From JAOUEA01 sp038249195 (GTDB lineage Bacteria; Actinomycetota; UBA4738; HRBIN12), in NCBI GenBank assembly GCA_038249195.1, contig JBBRWM010000003.1:62001-126000 (forward strand): DNA of 64,000 nucleotides, in the 5' to 3' direction. The notes under the pieces were generated by a model. It saw only the letters and a list, made by a program, of their open reading frames with translations, was not told where the DNA came from and did not search any database. This document shows positions 42,045 through 51,765 of the stretch, piece after piece. Position 1 is the first letter of the stretch; every line of letters begins with the position of its first letter. The translations under genes were made by a program, and so were the position numbers.

Positions 42045-43475
42045 TTACTCCTCGCTGAAGTAGACGTTCTTGACCTCCGTGTACAGCGCGGCGGCGTGCA
42101 TGCCCATCTCCCGACCCATGCCGCTCTGCTTGAACCCCCCGAACGGCGCTTCCGTGAAGACGCTGCTGGACGAGTTCACGCTGAGGTTGCCCGTGCGGAT
42201 GGCCTTCGCCACGCGGATGGCCCGGCCCAGGTCCCGCGTCCACACGGATCCGGAGAGCCCGTAGGGCGAGTCGTTCGCCAAGCGGATCGCCTCCTCCTCC
42301 GTGTCGAAGGGGATCACGCACGCCACGGGGCCGAAGATCTCCTCGCGGGCCACGCGCATGTCGTTGCGCACGTCGGCCAGCACCGCGGGCCGCATGAAGA
42401 ACCCAGCGCCCTGCGGCACGTCGCCACCCGCCACGCGTCGGGCCCCCTCGGCCTGACCGAGCTCGAGGTACTCGCGCGAGGTGGCGCGCTGCGCGTCGCT
42501 GATGAGCGGGCCCATCTCGGTGGTCTCCTCGAGCGGCTCGCCCACCACGATGGCGTCGGCGGCCTTCGCGAACCGCGCCACGAACTCCTCGTAGACGGGC
42601 CGTTGGACGAACGTGCGCGAGCGGGCACAGCAATCCTGGCCGGCGTTGTCGAACACGGACCAGATCGACTTGGGGATGCACACGTCCAGATCCGCGTCGG
42701 CGAACACCACGTTCGCGGACTTCCCACCCAGCTCGAGCGATACCCGGGCGATGTTCTTCGCGGCCTCCTGCATGACGGTCGTGCCGACCTCCGTGGAGCC
42801 TGTGAAGGAGATCTTGCTGACGCGCGGGTCCGCGATCAGCGCTCCCGCCGTGGTGGAGCCGGGGCCGGGCAGGACGCTGAGCGTCCCCTCTGGCAGGCCG
42901 CTCTCGTAGAGCAGGTCGGCCAGGGCGAGCGCGCTCAGCGGGGTCTGCGACGCCGGCTTCACCACCGCCGTGTTCCCGCATGCCAGGGCGGGTGCGATCT
43001 TCCACGACGCGATCACGGCGGGGAAGTTCCAGGGCGTGATGAGCGCGCACACGCCCACGGGCTCGCGCAGCGTGACGTCGAGGCCCGGGGGCACGATCGG
43101 GATCGTCTCTCCGAAGATCTTGGTCGCCGCACCGCCCCAGTACTCGAAGACGTTGGCCACGATGTCGATCTCGGCTCGCGCGGATCCGATGGGCTTCCCT
43201 CCGTTGCGGGCTTCGAGGCGGGCGAGGTCCTCCTGCCGCTCGCGGATGAGCAGCGAGGCGGCCAAAAGGAGCCGGCCACGCTCGCGCGCGCTCATCCGCC
43301 GCCACGGACCGCCCTCGAACGCGTCGGCGGCAACGGTCACGGCGCGGCGGGCGTCCTCAGCTCCCCCCTGCGCCACGTCGGCCATCGAGGTGGCCGTGGA
43401 CGGCTCCGTGACGTCGAACGTCTTCCCGTCTGCCGCGGCGACCCGCTCGCCGCCGAGCACCATGAGTTCGCTCAT
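42045..43475 (-). CDS. NAD(P)-dependent aldehyde dehydrogenase
   Basis: 476 residues, standard length. TPWNFP (oxyanion Asn150), FTGSTEVG (cofactor loop), general base E248 in LELGGKSA, and catalytic Cys282 in NAGQDCCARSR. C-terminal EAPFGGFKQSGMGRE is typical. It belongs to the broad class of betaine/aminobutyraldehyde/gamma-Glu-aminobutyraldehyde dehydrogenases; the surrounding aminotransferases and gamma-glutamyl ligases point to an aminoaldehyde substrate. GAAGGAG lies about 9 nt before the ATG. Confidence 0.9.
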   Translation of the reverse strand: MSELMVLGGERVAAADGKTFDVTEPSTATSMADVAQGGAEDARRAVTVAADAFEGGPWRRMSARERGRLLLAASLLIRERQEDLARLEARNGGKPIGSARAEIDIVANVFEYWGGAATKIFGETIPIVPPGLDVTLREPVGVCALITPWNFPAVIASWKIAPALACGNTAVVKPASQTPLSALALADLLYESGLPEGTLSVLPGPGSTTAGALIADPRVSKISFTGSTEVGTTVMQEAAKNIARVSLELGGKSANVVFADADLDVCIPKSIWSVFDNAGQDCCARSRTFVQRPVYEEFVARFAKAADAIVVGEPLEETTEMGPLISDAQRATSREYLELGQAEGARRVAGGDVPQGAGFFMRPAVLADVRNDMRVAREEIFGPVACVIPFDTEEEAIRLANDSPYGLSGSVWTRDLGRAIRVAKAIRTGNLSVNSSSSVFTEAPFGGFKQSGMGREMGMHAAALYTEVKNVYFSEE

Positions 43476-43574
43476 CCTCGACCGTCTCCTTCGCCCGCCG
43501 CCGTCACGACGTACACGCTAGCGCGCGCGGCGTAGGCTTGCGGGCGTCCACGAGCAGCCGAGGGGGAAGCCACG

Positions 43575-44354
43575 ATGCGTCTGCAGGGCAAGGTCGCGCT
43601 CATCACCGGGGGCGGTAGCGGCATGGGCATGGTGGCATCGGAACTCTTCGCGTCCGAGGGAGCCAAGGTGGTCCTCACGGATGTGAACGACGCCGCGGCG
43701 GAGGCCGTCGCCGTCTCGATCGCCGAGGGCGGCGGCGAGGCGATCCACCTCCACGCCGACGTGGCGAGGGAGTCCGACGCCGAAGCGATGGTGACGAAGG
43801 CCGTGGAGCGGTTCGACCGTCTCGACGTGCTCTACAACAACGCGGGCGTGATGCTCGACGCCGACGGATCGGTCCACGCCACGGATGCGTCGGTCTGGGA
43901 CACGACCCTCGCCATCAACGTGAAGGGGGTGGCCTTCGGCTGCAAGTACGGCGTCCCCGCCATGCTCCGAAACGGCGGCGGGTCGATCATCAACGTGGCA
44001 TCGTTCGTCGCGTGGCTGGGGGCCGCCACCTCCCAGACGGCCTACACCGCATCCAAGGGGGCGGTGCTCGCCATGACGCGGGAGATCGCCGTGGAATACG
44101 CGCGCATGGGGATCCGGTGCAACGCTCTGTGTCCCGGCCCGATCGACACGCCGCTGCTGCAGGAGCTGCTCGTTGACCCCGCACGGCGCCAGCGACGGAT
44201 GGTCCACATCCCCATGGGGCGCCTGGGCAAGGCCGAGGAGCTCGCGAAGGCGGCGCTGTTCCTGGCGAGCGACGACTCGTCGTTCATGACGGGTGCCTCG
44301 CTCATCGTGGACGGAGGCATCACGGCGGCCTACGTCACGCCGGAGGATCCGTAG
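43575..44354 (+). CDS. Short-chain dehydrogenase/reductase
   Basis: 259 residues, classical SDR: TGGGSGMG cofactor motif near residue 11, NNAGV, catalytic Ser in INVASF and YTASK, and the C-terminal FMTGASLIVDGG. The Asp at the end of beta-2 (VVLTDVND) suggests NAD(H). GGGGGAA ribosome site upstream. It diverges from the aldehyde dehydrogenase and precedes the first aminotransferase by 65 bp; probably part of the amine/amino-acid catabolic region, substrate unknown. Confidence 0.88.
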   Translation: MRLQGKVALITGGGSGMGMVASELFASEGAKVVLTDVNDAAAEAVAVSIAEGGGEAIHLHADVARESDAEAMVTKAVERFDRLDVLYNNAGVMLDADGSVHATDASVWDTTLAINVKGVAFGCKYGVPAMLRNGGGSIINVASFVAWLGAATSQTAYTASKGAVLAMTREIAVEYARMGIRCNALCPGPIDTPLLQELLVDPARRQRRMVHIPMGRLGKAEELAKAALFLASDDSSFMTGASLIVDGGITAAYVTPEDP

Positions 44355-44419
44355 AGGACCGGCCGGCCGACCCCGAACTAGACTCCCGGGTCAGCCGCTC
44401 CCCCGTTCGAGGAGGCTCA

Positions 44420-45796
44420 ATGGGTCAGGCGTTCATCGGCAGCGACGCCACGCACGTGCTCCCGCTCGAGCTCGGCCGGCCGATGCCGGTCGTCGTGCAG
44501 GGCGAGGGCGTCTGGGTGCGCGACGCGGCGGGGCGTCGCTACCTCGACGCCATGAGCGGGGGGTCGATGGCCGCGACGCTCGGACACGGCCGAAACGACA
44601 TCATGGCCGCCGCGCGGGCGCAGGCGGCGAAGCTCTCCTTCGTGCACAACGAGCGACTCACGAACCCGGCCCAGGAGCGGCTCGCGCGCGAGCTGATCGA
44701 TGTGGCGCCCGAGGGATTCGGCCGCGCCCGCTTCACGACGAGCGGGGCGGACGCGAACGAGCTGGCGATCCAGCTGGCCCGCAGCTACCACGTCGAGCGC
44801 GGCGAGCCGCAGCGCTGGCAGGTGATCTCGCCCGCCCAGGCCTATCACGGCCCCACGATGCAGACGCTGGCGCTCACGGGACGGCCCGCGCTGCACGGCC
44901 CGTTCGAGCCGTACCTGCCCGTTCATCTCCACATCCCGCCGAGCACCTGGCGCTTCGATCCGACGGGCGAGGCCGCGCTCGCGGCCCTGGACCACGCCCT
45001 CGATGAAGTGGGTCCCGGCAACGTGGCCGCGTTCTTCTGCGAAGCGGTCAGCGCGGCGGCGCTTCCCGCCTACCGCCCTCCCGAGCGGTTCTGGGAGGGC
45101 CTGGCCGAGCGACGGGAGCTCCACGGGTTCTTGGTGTGCTTCGACGAGGTGGTGACGGGCGGAGGTCGCACGGGGAGCTGGTTCGCGGGCGCCGAGACCG
45201 CGTGCGCGCCCGACATCATCGCGACCGCGAAGGGGCTCGGCGCCGGCTACGCGGCGATCGGCGCGGTGCTGTGTCGCGAGGACGTGTATCGCGCGGTTGC
45301 CGAAGGCTCACGACGATTCCCACTCGGGCACACCTGGGACGGGGCGCCCCTGGCGTGCGCGGTGGGCCTCGCGGTGCTTGAGGCCCTGCGTTCCGAGCGC
45401 CTGATCGAACACGTCCGGGATCGGGGACCGAGCCTGCGGGACGAACTCGCCGGCGCCCTCGAGGGGATAGGCCTGATCCACGAGGTCCGAGGTCACGGAT
45501 ACCTCCTCGGGGTCGAGTACGTGGATCCACGGGACGGGCGATCGTTCCTTCCCGCGGAGTCGCGCGTGGCCGCGAGGATCGACGACGCCGCGTTCCGTCG
45601 CGATCTCATCACGCTGTCCACGCAGCCGACGCGTGACGGTTACGCAGGGGACCAGACGCTGTTCGCGCCCGCCTTCATCGCGACCGACGACGAGCTCGCG
45701 GAGATGGTCTCGCGGTTCGCCGATGCCGTGCGCGAGGTCGCCGAACAGGTCGAGTCGGGGCCGGTCGCGGCGGCACTCATGAAGGGTCCGCGATGA
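44420..45796 (+). CDS. Class III PLP aminotransferase (copy 1)
   Basis: 458 residues; GAGGAGG ribosome site 5 nt upstream. Class III hallmarks: SGADANELAIQLAR (phosphate-binding), AYHG, CFDEVVTGGGRTG, and Schiff-base Lys in IIATAKGLGAGYAAIGAV. About half identical by eye to copy 2 two genes downstream, including AQAYHG, PSTWRFDP and the VRGHGYLLGVE C-terminal block, so a tandem duplication. Likely an omega-amino acid or diamine transaminase. First of a tightly overlapping operon (45793, 46491, 47858). Confidence 0.9.
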   Translation: MGQAFIGSDATHVLPLELGRPMPVVVQGEGVWVRDAAGRRYLDAMSGGSMAATLGHGRNDIMAAARAQAAKLSFVHNERLTNPAQERLARELIDVAPEGFGRARFTTSGADANELAIQLARSYHVERGEPQRWQVISPAQAYHGPTMQTLALTGRPALHGPFEPYLPVHLHIPPSTWRFDPTGEAALAALDHALDEVGPGNVAAFFCEAVSAAALPAYRPPERFWEGLAERRELHGFLVCFDEVVTGGGRTGSWFAGAETACAPDIIATAKGLGAGYAAIGAVLCREDVYRAVAEGSRRFPLGHTWDGAPLACAVGLAVLEALRSERLIEHVRDRGPSLRDELAGALEGIGLIHEVRGHGYLLGVEYVDPRDGRSFLPAESRVAARIDDAAFRRDLITLSTQPTRDGYAGDQTLFAPAFIATDDELAEMVSRFADAVREVAEQVESGPVAAALMKGPR

Positions 45797-46494
45797 GTCG
45801 CGGCCACGAGGCGATGCCGGAGCTGCGGGCCCTCATCGTCCAGCACGAGGAGGCCACGCCGCCCGGTCTCGTGACCGAGTGGCTTGGCGAGCTCGGCGCG
45901 CGCGTCGAGACCCTCCGGATCGACGTCGACGATCGAGACGTCGACCCCGCGGACCATGACCTCATCGTGTCCCTCGGCGCCGAGTGTGCAGCGTTCGACG
46001 ACTCGCTGCCGTTCGTTCCACGCGAGGCGCGCCTCGTGCGTCGGGCCGTCGATGCCGACGTCCCCGTGCTCGGTCTGTGCTTCGGTGGCCAGATGCTCGC
46101 CCGCGTGCTGGGCGGAGACGTCTTCAGGAGCCCCTCATCTGAGATCGGATGGCTGCCGGTGCGCAGCTCGGAGCCCGGGCTCATCCCGGAGGGGCCGTGG
46201 TTCCAGTGGCATTTCGATTCGTTCACGCTCCCACCGGGCGCGACCCTCGTCGCCGAGTCCGAGGCGGGGCCGCAGGCGTTCGTCGCCGGCCGGAGCCTCG
46301 GCCTCCAGTTCCACCCCGAGGTCACGACCGAGATCATGGCCGACTGGGTGCGCGTGTACCGCCACGAGCTCGACGCCGATGGCGTCGATCCCGACGCGCT
46401 GTTGGAGGAGACCGCCCGGCGCGCGCCTCGCAGTCGGGAGATGTCGCGGCGACTGCTGGCGTGGTTCCGTACCGACGTGGCGAGGCTCGCGTGA
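45793..46494 (+). CDS. Class I glutamine amidotransferase-like hydrolase (copy 1)
   Basis: 233 residues, ATGA overlap with the first aminotransferase. Triad GLCFGGQ (nucleophile Cys), FHPEV (His-Glu) in the normal GATase order; WFQWHFDSF before it is typical of the GMP-synthase-like free-standing group. With no synthetase partner it probably hydrolyses a gamma-glutamyl bond (as PuuD-like enzymes do) or supplies ammonia. The second copy of the same subtype is at 61830. Confidence 0.85.
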   Translation: MSRGHEAMPELRALIVQHEEATPPGLVTEWLGELGARVETLRIDVDDRDVDPADHDLIVSLGAECAAFDDSLPFVPREARLVRRAVDADVPVLGLCFGGQMLARVLGGDVFRSPSSEIGWLPVRSSEPGLIPEGPWFQWHFDSFTLPPGATLVAESEAGPQAFVAGRSLGLQFHPEVTTEIMADWVRVYRHELDADGVDPDALLEETARRAPRSREMSRRLLAWFRTDVARLA

Positions 46495-47861
46495 GCGACA
46501 CGATCGGCTCCGATGCGACGAAGGTCTTCCCGCGGAACCTCGACCTCGCGCCGACGAACATCGAGCGGGGCGAGGGCGTGAGGCTCGTCACCACCGACGG
46601 CAGGCGCATCCTCGACGCGTGCTCGGGCGGGGCGATGGTTTCGTGTCTCGGGCAAGACGTTCCGGAGCTCGTGGCGGCGGCCTCCGAGCAAGCCTCCCGG
46701 ATCTCGTACTACTACAACCACCACTTCACCAACGAGCCGCAGGAACGCTTGGCCGATCGGCTGCTTGACGTTGCCGCGCCCGAGATGGCCCGGGTCCGGC
46801 TCGTCTCCGGCGGGTCCGAGGCCAACGAGACCGCACTGCAGCTCGCGCGGCTGTTCCACGTCGAGCGGGACCAGCCGCAACGATGGCGCGTCATCTCCCC
46901 CGCCCAGGCCTATCACGGCTCCACCATGGGCACGCTCGCCCTCTCCGGAAGGCGAACCCTGCAGGAGCCTTACGCGCCGTACCTGGCCTCCCACCTCCAC
47001 CTCGCGCCCTCGACGTGGCGGTTCGATCCGAGCGGCGAGGCGGCGCTCGACGAGCTGGATCGCCTGCTGGAGGAGGCGGGACCGCAGAACGTCGCGGCGT
47101 TCTTCTGTGAGCCGGTCAGCGCCGCCGCGCTCCCCGCATACGCGCCCCCCGACCGATTCTGGGAAGGCCTGGAGGAGCGCCGGGCCGAGCACGGGTTCCT
47201 GATCTGCTTCGACGAGGTCGTCTCGGGGATGGGTCGCGTCGGGAGCTGGCTCGCCGCCCATCAGATCCCGATCGAGCCCGACATCGTCACCATCGGCAAG
47301 GGGCTCGGCGCCGGCTACGCGCCGCTGGGTGCCGTGCTGTGCCGCGCGCACGTCTACGACGCCCTCGATCGCGGCTCGCGCGAATTCGATCTGGGGCACA
47401 CGTGGGACGGGGCTCCGCTCTCGGCGGCCGTCGGTCTCGCCGTGCTGGAGCTCCTGGTGGAGCGGGACCTGGTGCAACGCGTGCACGACCGGGGTCCGAG
47501 CCTTCGCGAGGAGCTGGAGGCCGCGGTGGCGGGCTCCGAGATCGTGCGGGAGGTACGCGGCAGGGGTTACCTCCTGGGCGTGGAGCTCGTCGATCCGCGC
47601 GACGGCGAGTCGTTCCTGCCCGGCGAGCTTGACGTCGCCGAGCTCATCGACGCCGCCGCGTTGCGACACGGCGTCCTCGTGACCTCCACGCACCCGCAGG
47701 CCGATGGCTACGCCGGAGACCAGACGCTGCTCGCGCCGGCCTACGTGAGCACGGACGAAGAGCTCGCGGAGATGCTCGAGCGATTCGCCGCGGCCCTCGA
47801 TGAGGTCGAGCGGGTGGTCAAGGACGCGCTGTCGGGTCCGGCGGCGGAGTCGATACGATGA
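46491..47861 (+). CDS. Class III PLP aminotransferase (copy 2)
   Basis: 456 residues from GTG 46491 (GTGA overlap). SGGSEANETALQLAR, QAYHGSTMGTLALSG, ICFDEVVSGMGRVG and Schiff-base Lys in TIGKGLGAGYAPLGAV. Paralogue of the gene at 44420. The pair may work in series, for example one on the gamma-glutamyl-diamine and one on the resulting omega-amino acid, or one on GABA and one on beta-alanine; this is inference. Confidence 0.9.
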   Translation: MSDTIGSDATKVFPRNLDLAPTNIERGEGVRLVTTDGRRILDACSGGAMVSCLGQDVPELVAAASEQASRISYYYNHHFTNEPQERLADRLLDVAAPEMARVRLVSGGSEANETALQLARLFHVERDQPQRWRVISPAQAYHGSTMGTLALSGRRTLQEPYAPYLASHLHLAPSTWRFDPSGEAALDELDRLLEEAGPQNVAAFFCEPVSAAALPAYAPPDRFWEGLEERRAEHGFLICFDEVVSGMGRVGSWLAAHQIPIEPDIVTIGKGLGAGYAPLGAVLCRAHVYDALDRGSREFDLGHTWDGAPLSAAVGLAVLELLVERDLVQRVHDRGPSLREELEAAVAGSEIVREVRGRGYLLGVELVDPRDGESFLPGELDVAELIDAAALRHGVLVTSTHPQADGYAGDQTLLAPAYVSTDEELAEMLERFAAALDEVERVVKDALSGPAAESIR

Positions 47862-49138
47862 GCGAGGGGTTCATCCTGGTCGGGATCCCCGACGTCAACG
47901 GCTCGCTCCGCGGCAAGGCCCTGCGCCCGAAGGCGTTCGAGGAGGCCGTGCGCAAGGGATCCGTCATGACGGATCTGATCTTGGGCCTCGATCCCGTCGA
48001 TGTGCCGATCACCGACTTCGAGCGATTCGGCATCCGCTCCGGGGCCGCCGACCTCATCGTCCGCCCGGACGCCGAGACGCTGCGCGAGCTCAGCTGGCGC
48101 CCCGGATGGAGTGTCTGCCTCGCCACGCCCAGCTGGCCGGACGGTGCGCCGTGTGCCTTCGCCTCGCGAGAGGTCTGTCGACGTGCCCTGGCGGCCGTGA
48201 GCGACCGCGGGTACGAGGTCATGTCGGCGTTCGAATACGAGATCAGGCTCTGGGACGCGGACGGGGACCCGATGTCGAGCGGGATCAGCTACAGCCTCGA
48301 CGAGATCGGGCGCTACGACCGATTCCTCGACGAACTCGTGGGGGCGCTGGACGGGCTGGGCGTGGAGCTGTCCGCCGCACATACCGAGGCCGGCCCGGGA
48401 CTGCTCGAGCTCAACCTGGCGCCCCGACGAGGGCTCGCTGCCGCCGACGATGCGGCGATGGTGACGTTCGGCGTGAAGCAGATCGCCGCCTCCATGGGCA
48501 TCCGAGCGAGCTTCCTCGCCAAGACCGCCCCGGACGAGGAGGGATCCAGCGGTCACCTGCACCTGTCACTGTGGAGCGGCGAGGAGAACGCGTTCGCGGC
48601 GGCGGGACCGACGGAGCCCGCGCCGCCGCCGCTTGCGGCGGCCGTCGCCGGCGTGCTCGAGCACCTGCCGGCGGCCTCCCTCCTGCTGAACCCGAACCTG
48701 AACTCGTACAAGCGTCTCGTCCCCGGATGGTTCGCTCCGGTGAACGTCAGCTGGGGATACGAGAATCGCTCGTGCGCGATCCGCGTCATCCGCTCCGCCC
48801 AGCCGGGGCTCTGGCGCCTCGAGTGCCGACGGCCGGGCGCTGATGCCAACCCGTACCTGGCGCTCGCCGCCGTGGCCGCCTCCGCCGCCGACGGCATCGA
48901 ACGCGGGCTCACCCCTCCCCCGCCCGTCGAGGGGGACGCGTACGCCACGCCCGGCCTGCCGGAGCTGCCGGGCTCCCTCGAGGCCGCGCTCGTCGCCTTC
49001 GAAGCCGACGCGCCGTTCAGGCGGCTCCTCGGGGAGCCGTTCAGCGCGTATTTCGCCACGTCGCGCGCCTGGGAGCTCAAGGCGTGGCGCGAGACGGTGA
49101 GCGAGTGGGAACGAGCGCGGTACGGGCGGGCCCGCTGA
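47858..49138 (+). CDS. Glutamine-synthetase-like gamma-glutamyl-amine ligase (copy 1)
   Basis: 426 residues, ATGA overlap with copy 2 aminotransferase. N-terminal beta-grasp IPDVNGSLRGKALRP; catalytic domain with SAFEYEIRLWD (metal Glu), GLLELNLAP, SGHLHLSLW (ATP/metal His), NSYKRLVPGW, NRSCAIRV and GADANPYLALAA. It lacks features of housekeeping GlnA (length, adenylylation-site tyrosine context), and belongs to the GlnA3/GlnA4/PuuA-like branch that ligates glutamate to amines such as putrescine or ethanolamine. End of the operon begun at 44420. Confidence 0.88.
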   Translation: MSEGFILVGIPDVNGSLRGKALRPKAFEEAVRKGSVMTDLILGLDPVDVPITDFERFGIRSGAADLIVRPDAETLRELSWRPGWSVCLATPSWPDGAPCAFASREVCRRALAAVSDRGYEVMSAFEYEIRLWDADGDPMSSGISYSLDEIGRYDRFLDELVGALDGLGVELSAAHTEAGPGLLELNLAPRRGLAAADDAAMVTFGVKQIAASMGIRASFLAKTAPDEEGSSGHLHLSLWSGEENAFAAAGPTEPAPPPLAAAVAGVLEHLPAASLLLNPNLNSYKRLVPGWFAPVNVSWGYENRSCAIRVIRSAQPGLWRLECRRPGADANPYLALAAVAASAADGIERGLTPPPPVEGDAYATPGLPELPGSLEAALVAFEADAPFRRLLGEPFSAYFATSRAWELKAWRETVSEWERARYGRAR

Positions 49139-49164
49139 CCAAAAGGACGCCCGCGAACCCCGAG

Positions 49165-49185
49165 GAACGCCGCTCTGCAGCGTTC
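49165..49185. terminator. Hairpin between convergent glutamine-synthetase-like and kinase genes
   Basis: GAACGC / GCGTTC arms, extended by GC/GC past one mismatch, around a TCT loop, in the 54-bp convergent gap. Confidence 0.4.
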
Positions 49186-49192
49186 GGCGGGC

Positions 49193-50713
49193 TCAGCGGC
49201 CGAACACCGGGCGCAGCGCGGCGTACACCGCGCGGTAGCGCCCGTAGGCGTCTTCGTAACGATCGCGCTCGGCCTCGTTCGGTTCGTGGATCTCCGGGCG
49301 GTAGGCGACGAACGCGGCCACCGCATCGGCCACGCTCGCGTGCATCCCGCAAGCGACGGCGGCGAGGATGGCCGCGCCGGCGGCGGTGGTCTCCACGGAC
49401 TCCGGAACGCGCACGGGCAGCCCCGTGACGTCGGCCTTGATCTGCCGCCAGAGCGGACCCTTCGCCCCTCCGCCCACGATCGTGAGCCGGTGGACATCGA
49501 GGCCCGTGTCGCGCATCGCTTGGAGGATGTCTCGCAGCGCGAACGCGCTGCCCTCGAGGATCGCGCGCGTCATATGGTCGCGCGTGTGCGCCAAGGTGAG
49601 GCCGTAGAAGACGCCCCGAGCGGCCCCGTTCCACTCGGGCGCCATCGCGCCCTGCATGCAGGGCAAGAACACGAGGCCCTCCGCGCCCGGAACCACGTGG
49701 GCCGCCTCGGTGGACAAGAAGTCGTAGGCGTCCCCCAGTCCTACCGACTCGGCATCCCGTTCGATCGGCGCGAACTGATCACGCCACCACCGCAGGTTCC
49801 CGCCGGAGACGAACCCCGGGTTCTCGAGGAGCCAGACGTCGGGATCCGCGTGGGGATGACACTCCACCAGCATGGTGGGGTCCTCCCGGGGCTCCGCGCT
49901 GGCCGCGCACACGGGCTCGGCCGTCCCCACCACGTCGCAGACCTCGCCGGGGGCGAAGACGCCGGCTCCCAAGGTCGCCGCCATCTCGTCGCCGCAGCCC
50001 ACGGCCACGACCGTGGAGGCCGCCAGGCCGCTTCGGTCCGCGAACCCCGCGGTGAGCCCCGCGAGGGGGCTCGTGCCCGCCGCGATCGACGGCAAGCTCG
50101 CCGGATCGATGCCGGTCGCCTCGAGCACCTCGGGAGACCACGCCCGCGTCCTCGGATCCAGCAGTGCGAACGAGGATGCGTTCGAATAGTCCACGGCGGA
50201 CGTGCCCGTGACATGGCGCAGCACGTAGGAGCCGGGCGACAAGAGCTGGTCGACCTGCGACCACAGCTCGGGTTCCTCATCGCGGACCCACAGCGCCTTG
50301 AAGACGGCATGGGATGAATCGAGGTTCGCCCCGACGGCGGCGTAGAACGCCTCGGGAGCGAGGCGCTCCGCGAGCGCCGCGGCCTGCGCCTCTGCGCGCC
50401 GATCCATCCAGATCATGGCTGGGCGCAGCGGGCTCCCGTCCGCCGCGCACGCGACCATCCCGTCGAGCTGCGAGCCGAAGGATAGCCCGCGGATGGCTTC
50501 CGCTCCGCCCGGGCACGCGTCCACAAGGCGCCGACACGTCCGCTCCACGGCGGTGGTCCACACGCGTGGATCCTGCTCGGCCCAGCTCGGGTGGGGGAAC
50601 GACAGGTCGTACGCCTCATAGGCCGATTCGATCAGCGCACCGTCGTCGCCATACAGGGCCGCGTTCGTCCCCTGGCTGCCCACGTCGCACCCGATCACGA
50701 ACGCGTCGCTCAC
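49193..50713 (-). CDS. FGGY-family carbohydrate kinase
   Basis: 506 residues, normal for xylulokinase/L-ribulokinase/LsrK relatives. Phosphate-1 VIGCDVGSQGTNAALY, sugar-binding WMDRRAEA, catalytic Asp in AVGCGDEMAATLGAG, and the ATP-site LTIVGGGAKGPLWRQIKADVTG. It would phosphorylate a ketose or polyol. Last gene of the GntR-aldolase-dehydrogenase-kinase operon (ATGA overlap with the dehydrogenase gene). Confidence 0.88.
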   Translation of the reverse strand: MSDAFVIGCDVGSQGTNAALYGDDGALIESAYEAYDLSFPHPSWAEQDPRVWTTAVERTCRRLVDACPGGAEAIRGLSFGSQLDGMVACAADGSPLRPAMIWMDRRAEAQAAALAERLAPEAFYAAVGANLDSSHAVFKALWVRDEEPELWSQVDQLLSPGSYVLRHVTGTSAVDYSNASSFALLDPRTRAWSPEVLEATGIDPASLPSIAAGTSPLAGLTAGFADRSGLAASTVVAVGCGDEMAATLGAGVFAPGEVCDVVGTAEPVCAASAEPREDPTMLVECHPHADPDVWLLENPGFVSGGNLRWWRDQFAPIERDAESVGLGDAYDFLSTEAAHVVPGAEGLVFLPCMQGAMAPEWNGAARGVFYGLTLAHTRDHMTRAILEGSAFALRDILQAMRDTGLDVHRLTIVGGGAKGPLWRQIKADVTGLPVRVPESVETTAAGAAILAAVACGMHASVADAVAAFVAYRPEIHEPNEAERDRYEDAYGRYRAVYAALRPVFGR

Positions 50714-51765
50714 GGGACGATCACCATCTTGAGACCCGCGCCGGATCTGATCGTCTCGAACGCATCCGCGATCTGCTCCAGCCCGAAGCGATGCGTGACG
50801 ACACGGGCGAGCTCGTCCTGCCTGCGCGCGAGGTAGTCCATGGTGATCCGGTACTGACGGTGGGTGGCGCCGTAGGCCCCGCGGATGTCGAGTTCCTTGT
50901 AGTGGAGCTCGTTCATATCGAGCGGACTCACCGGATCGTGTTTGGGGAGGCCGGCGAAGTAGACCACCTTGGCCCGTTTGGCGGCCACCTCGAGGGCGGC
51001 CTGCTGCGCGGGCTTCGCGGGTGCGGCGACGCTCACGCGCTCGGCGCCCTCACCCCCCGTCCGCTCCATCGCCTCTGCGACGCCGTTGTCGTCGCCCGCC
51101 ACCCACGCGTCATCCACGGCGGAACCGATGGCGTCGAGCGCGATCTTGAGCCGGTCGGCCGACACGTCGATGAGGAACACCTTCGAGGCGCCTCGATCCC
51201 TGGCCATCATGGCCTGCCAGCAGCCGATCGGTCCGGACCCGAAGATCACCACCCTGTCGCCGAGGCGAACATCGAGTTGTTCCATGCCGTTCAAGGCGCA
51301 CGCGAACGGATCGGCGACGGTCGCCAAGTCCGACGGTAGCTCGGGCGGCAAGGGGATCAGGTTCTTCATCGCGATGGCAGGTATGGCGGCGAGCTCGGCG
51401 TAGGCCCCGGGGTAGGGGTCGTAGCCGTAGAGCAGGTGATCCTCGCAGAGGTTCTGGAACCCCTCGAGACACCAACGGCACGTCCCGCAGGTGAGGATCG
51501 AGCCCAAGAACACCCGGTCGCCTTGCGTCACGCCGGTGGGAAGCACGGCCGCCGATCCGACCTCGGCCAGCGCGCCCACGGGCTCGTGTCCGAGCTGCCA
51601 CGGGGCCGGGGCCTTAGGGTCGCCGTTGAAGAAGGTCCGCGCGTCGGTGCCGCAGATGCCGCAGGCCTCGACGCGCAGGACCGCGCCGGCAGGATCCAGC
51701 GAGGGCTCCGGTGAGCCGTCGCGGACCTCGATAGCGTTCACGCCGGTCATGAAGGCCGCCCGCAT
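50710..51765 (-). CDS. Zinc-dependent medium-chain alcohol/polyol dehydrogenase
   Basis: 351 residues from ATG 51765, TGATG overlap with the aldolase gene. Catalytic-zinc ligands in ACGICGTD and GHEPVG, structural-zinc lobe TCGTCRWCLEGFQNLC (four Cys), Rossmann VVIFGSGPIGCW. Resembles sorbitol/threonine/L-iditol dehydrogenases. It would oxidise a polyol or sugar to a ketose for the FGGY kinase, with the aldolase then cleaving the phosphorylated product. The substrate is unknown. Confidence 0.88.
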   Translation of the reverse strand: MRAAFMTGVNAIEVRDGSPEPSLDPAGAVLRVEACGICGTDARTFFNGDPKAPAPWQLGHEPVGALAEVGSAAVLPTGVTQGDRVFLGSILTCGTCRWCLEGFQNLCEDHLLYGYDPYPGAYAELAAIPAIAMKNLIPLPPELPSDLATVADPFACALNGMEQLDVRLGDRVVIFGSGPIGCWQAMMARDRGASKVFLIDVSADRLKIALDAIGSAVDDAWVAGDDNGVAEAMERTGGEGAERVSVAAPAKPAQQAALEVAAKRAKVVYFAGLPKHDPVSPLDMNELHYKELDIRGAYGATHRQYRITMDYLARRQDELARVVTHRFGLEQIADAFETIRSGAGLKMVIVP

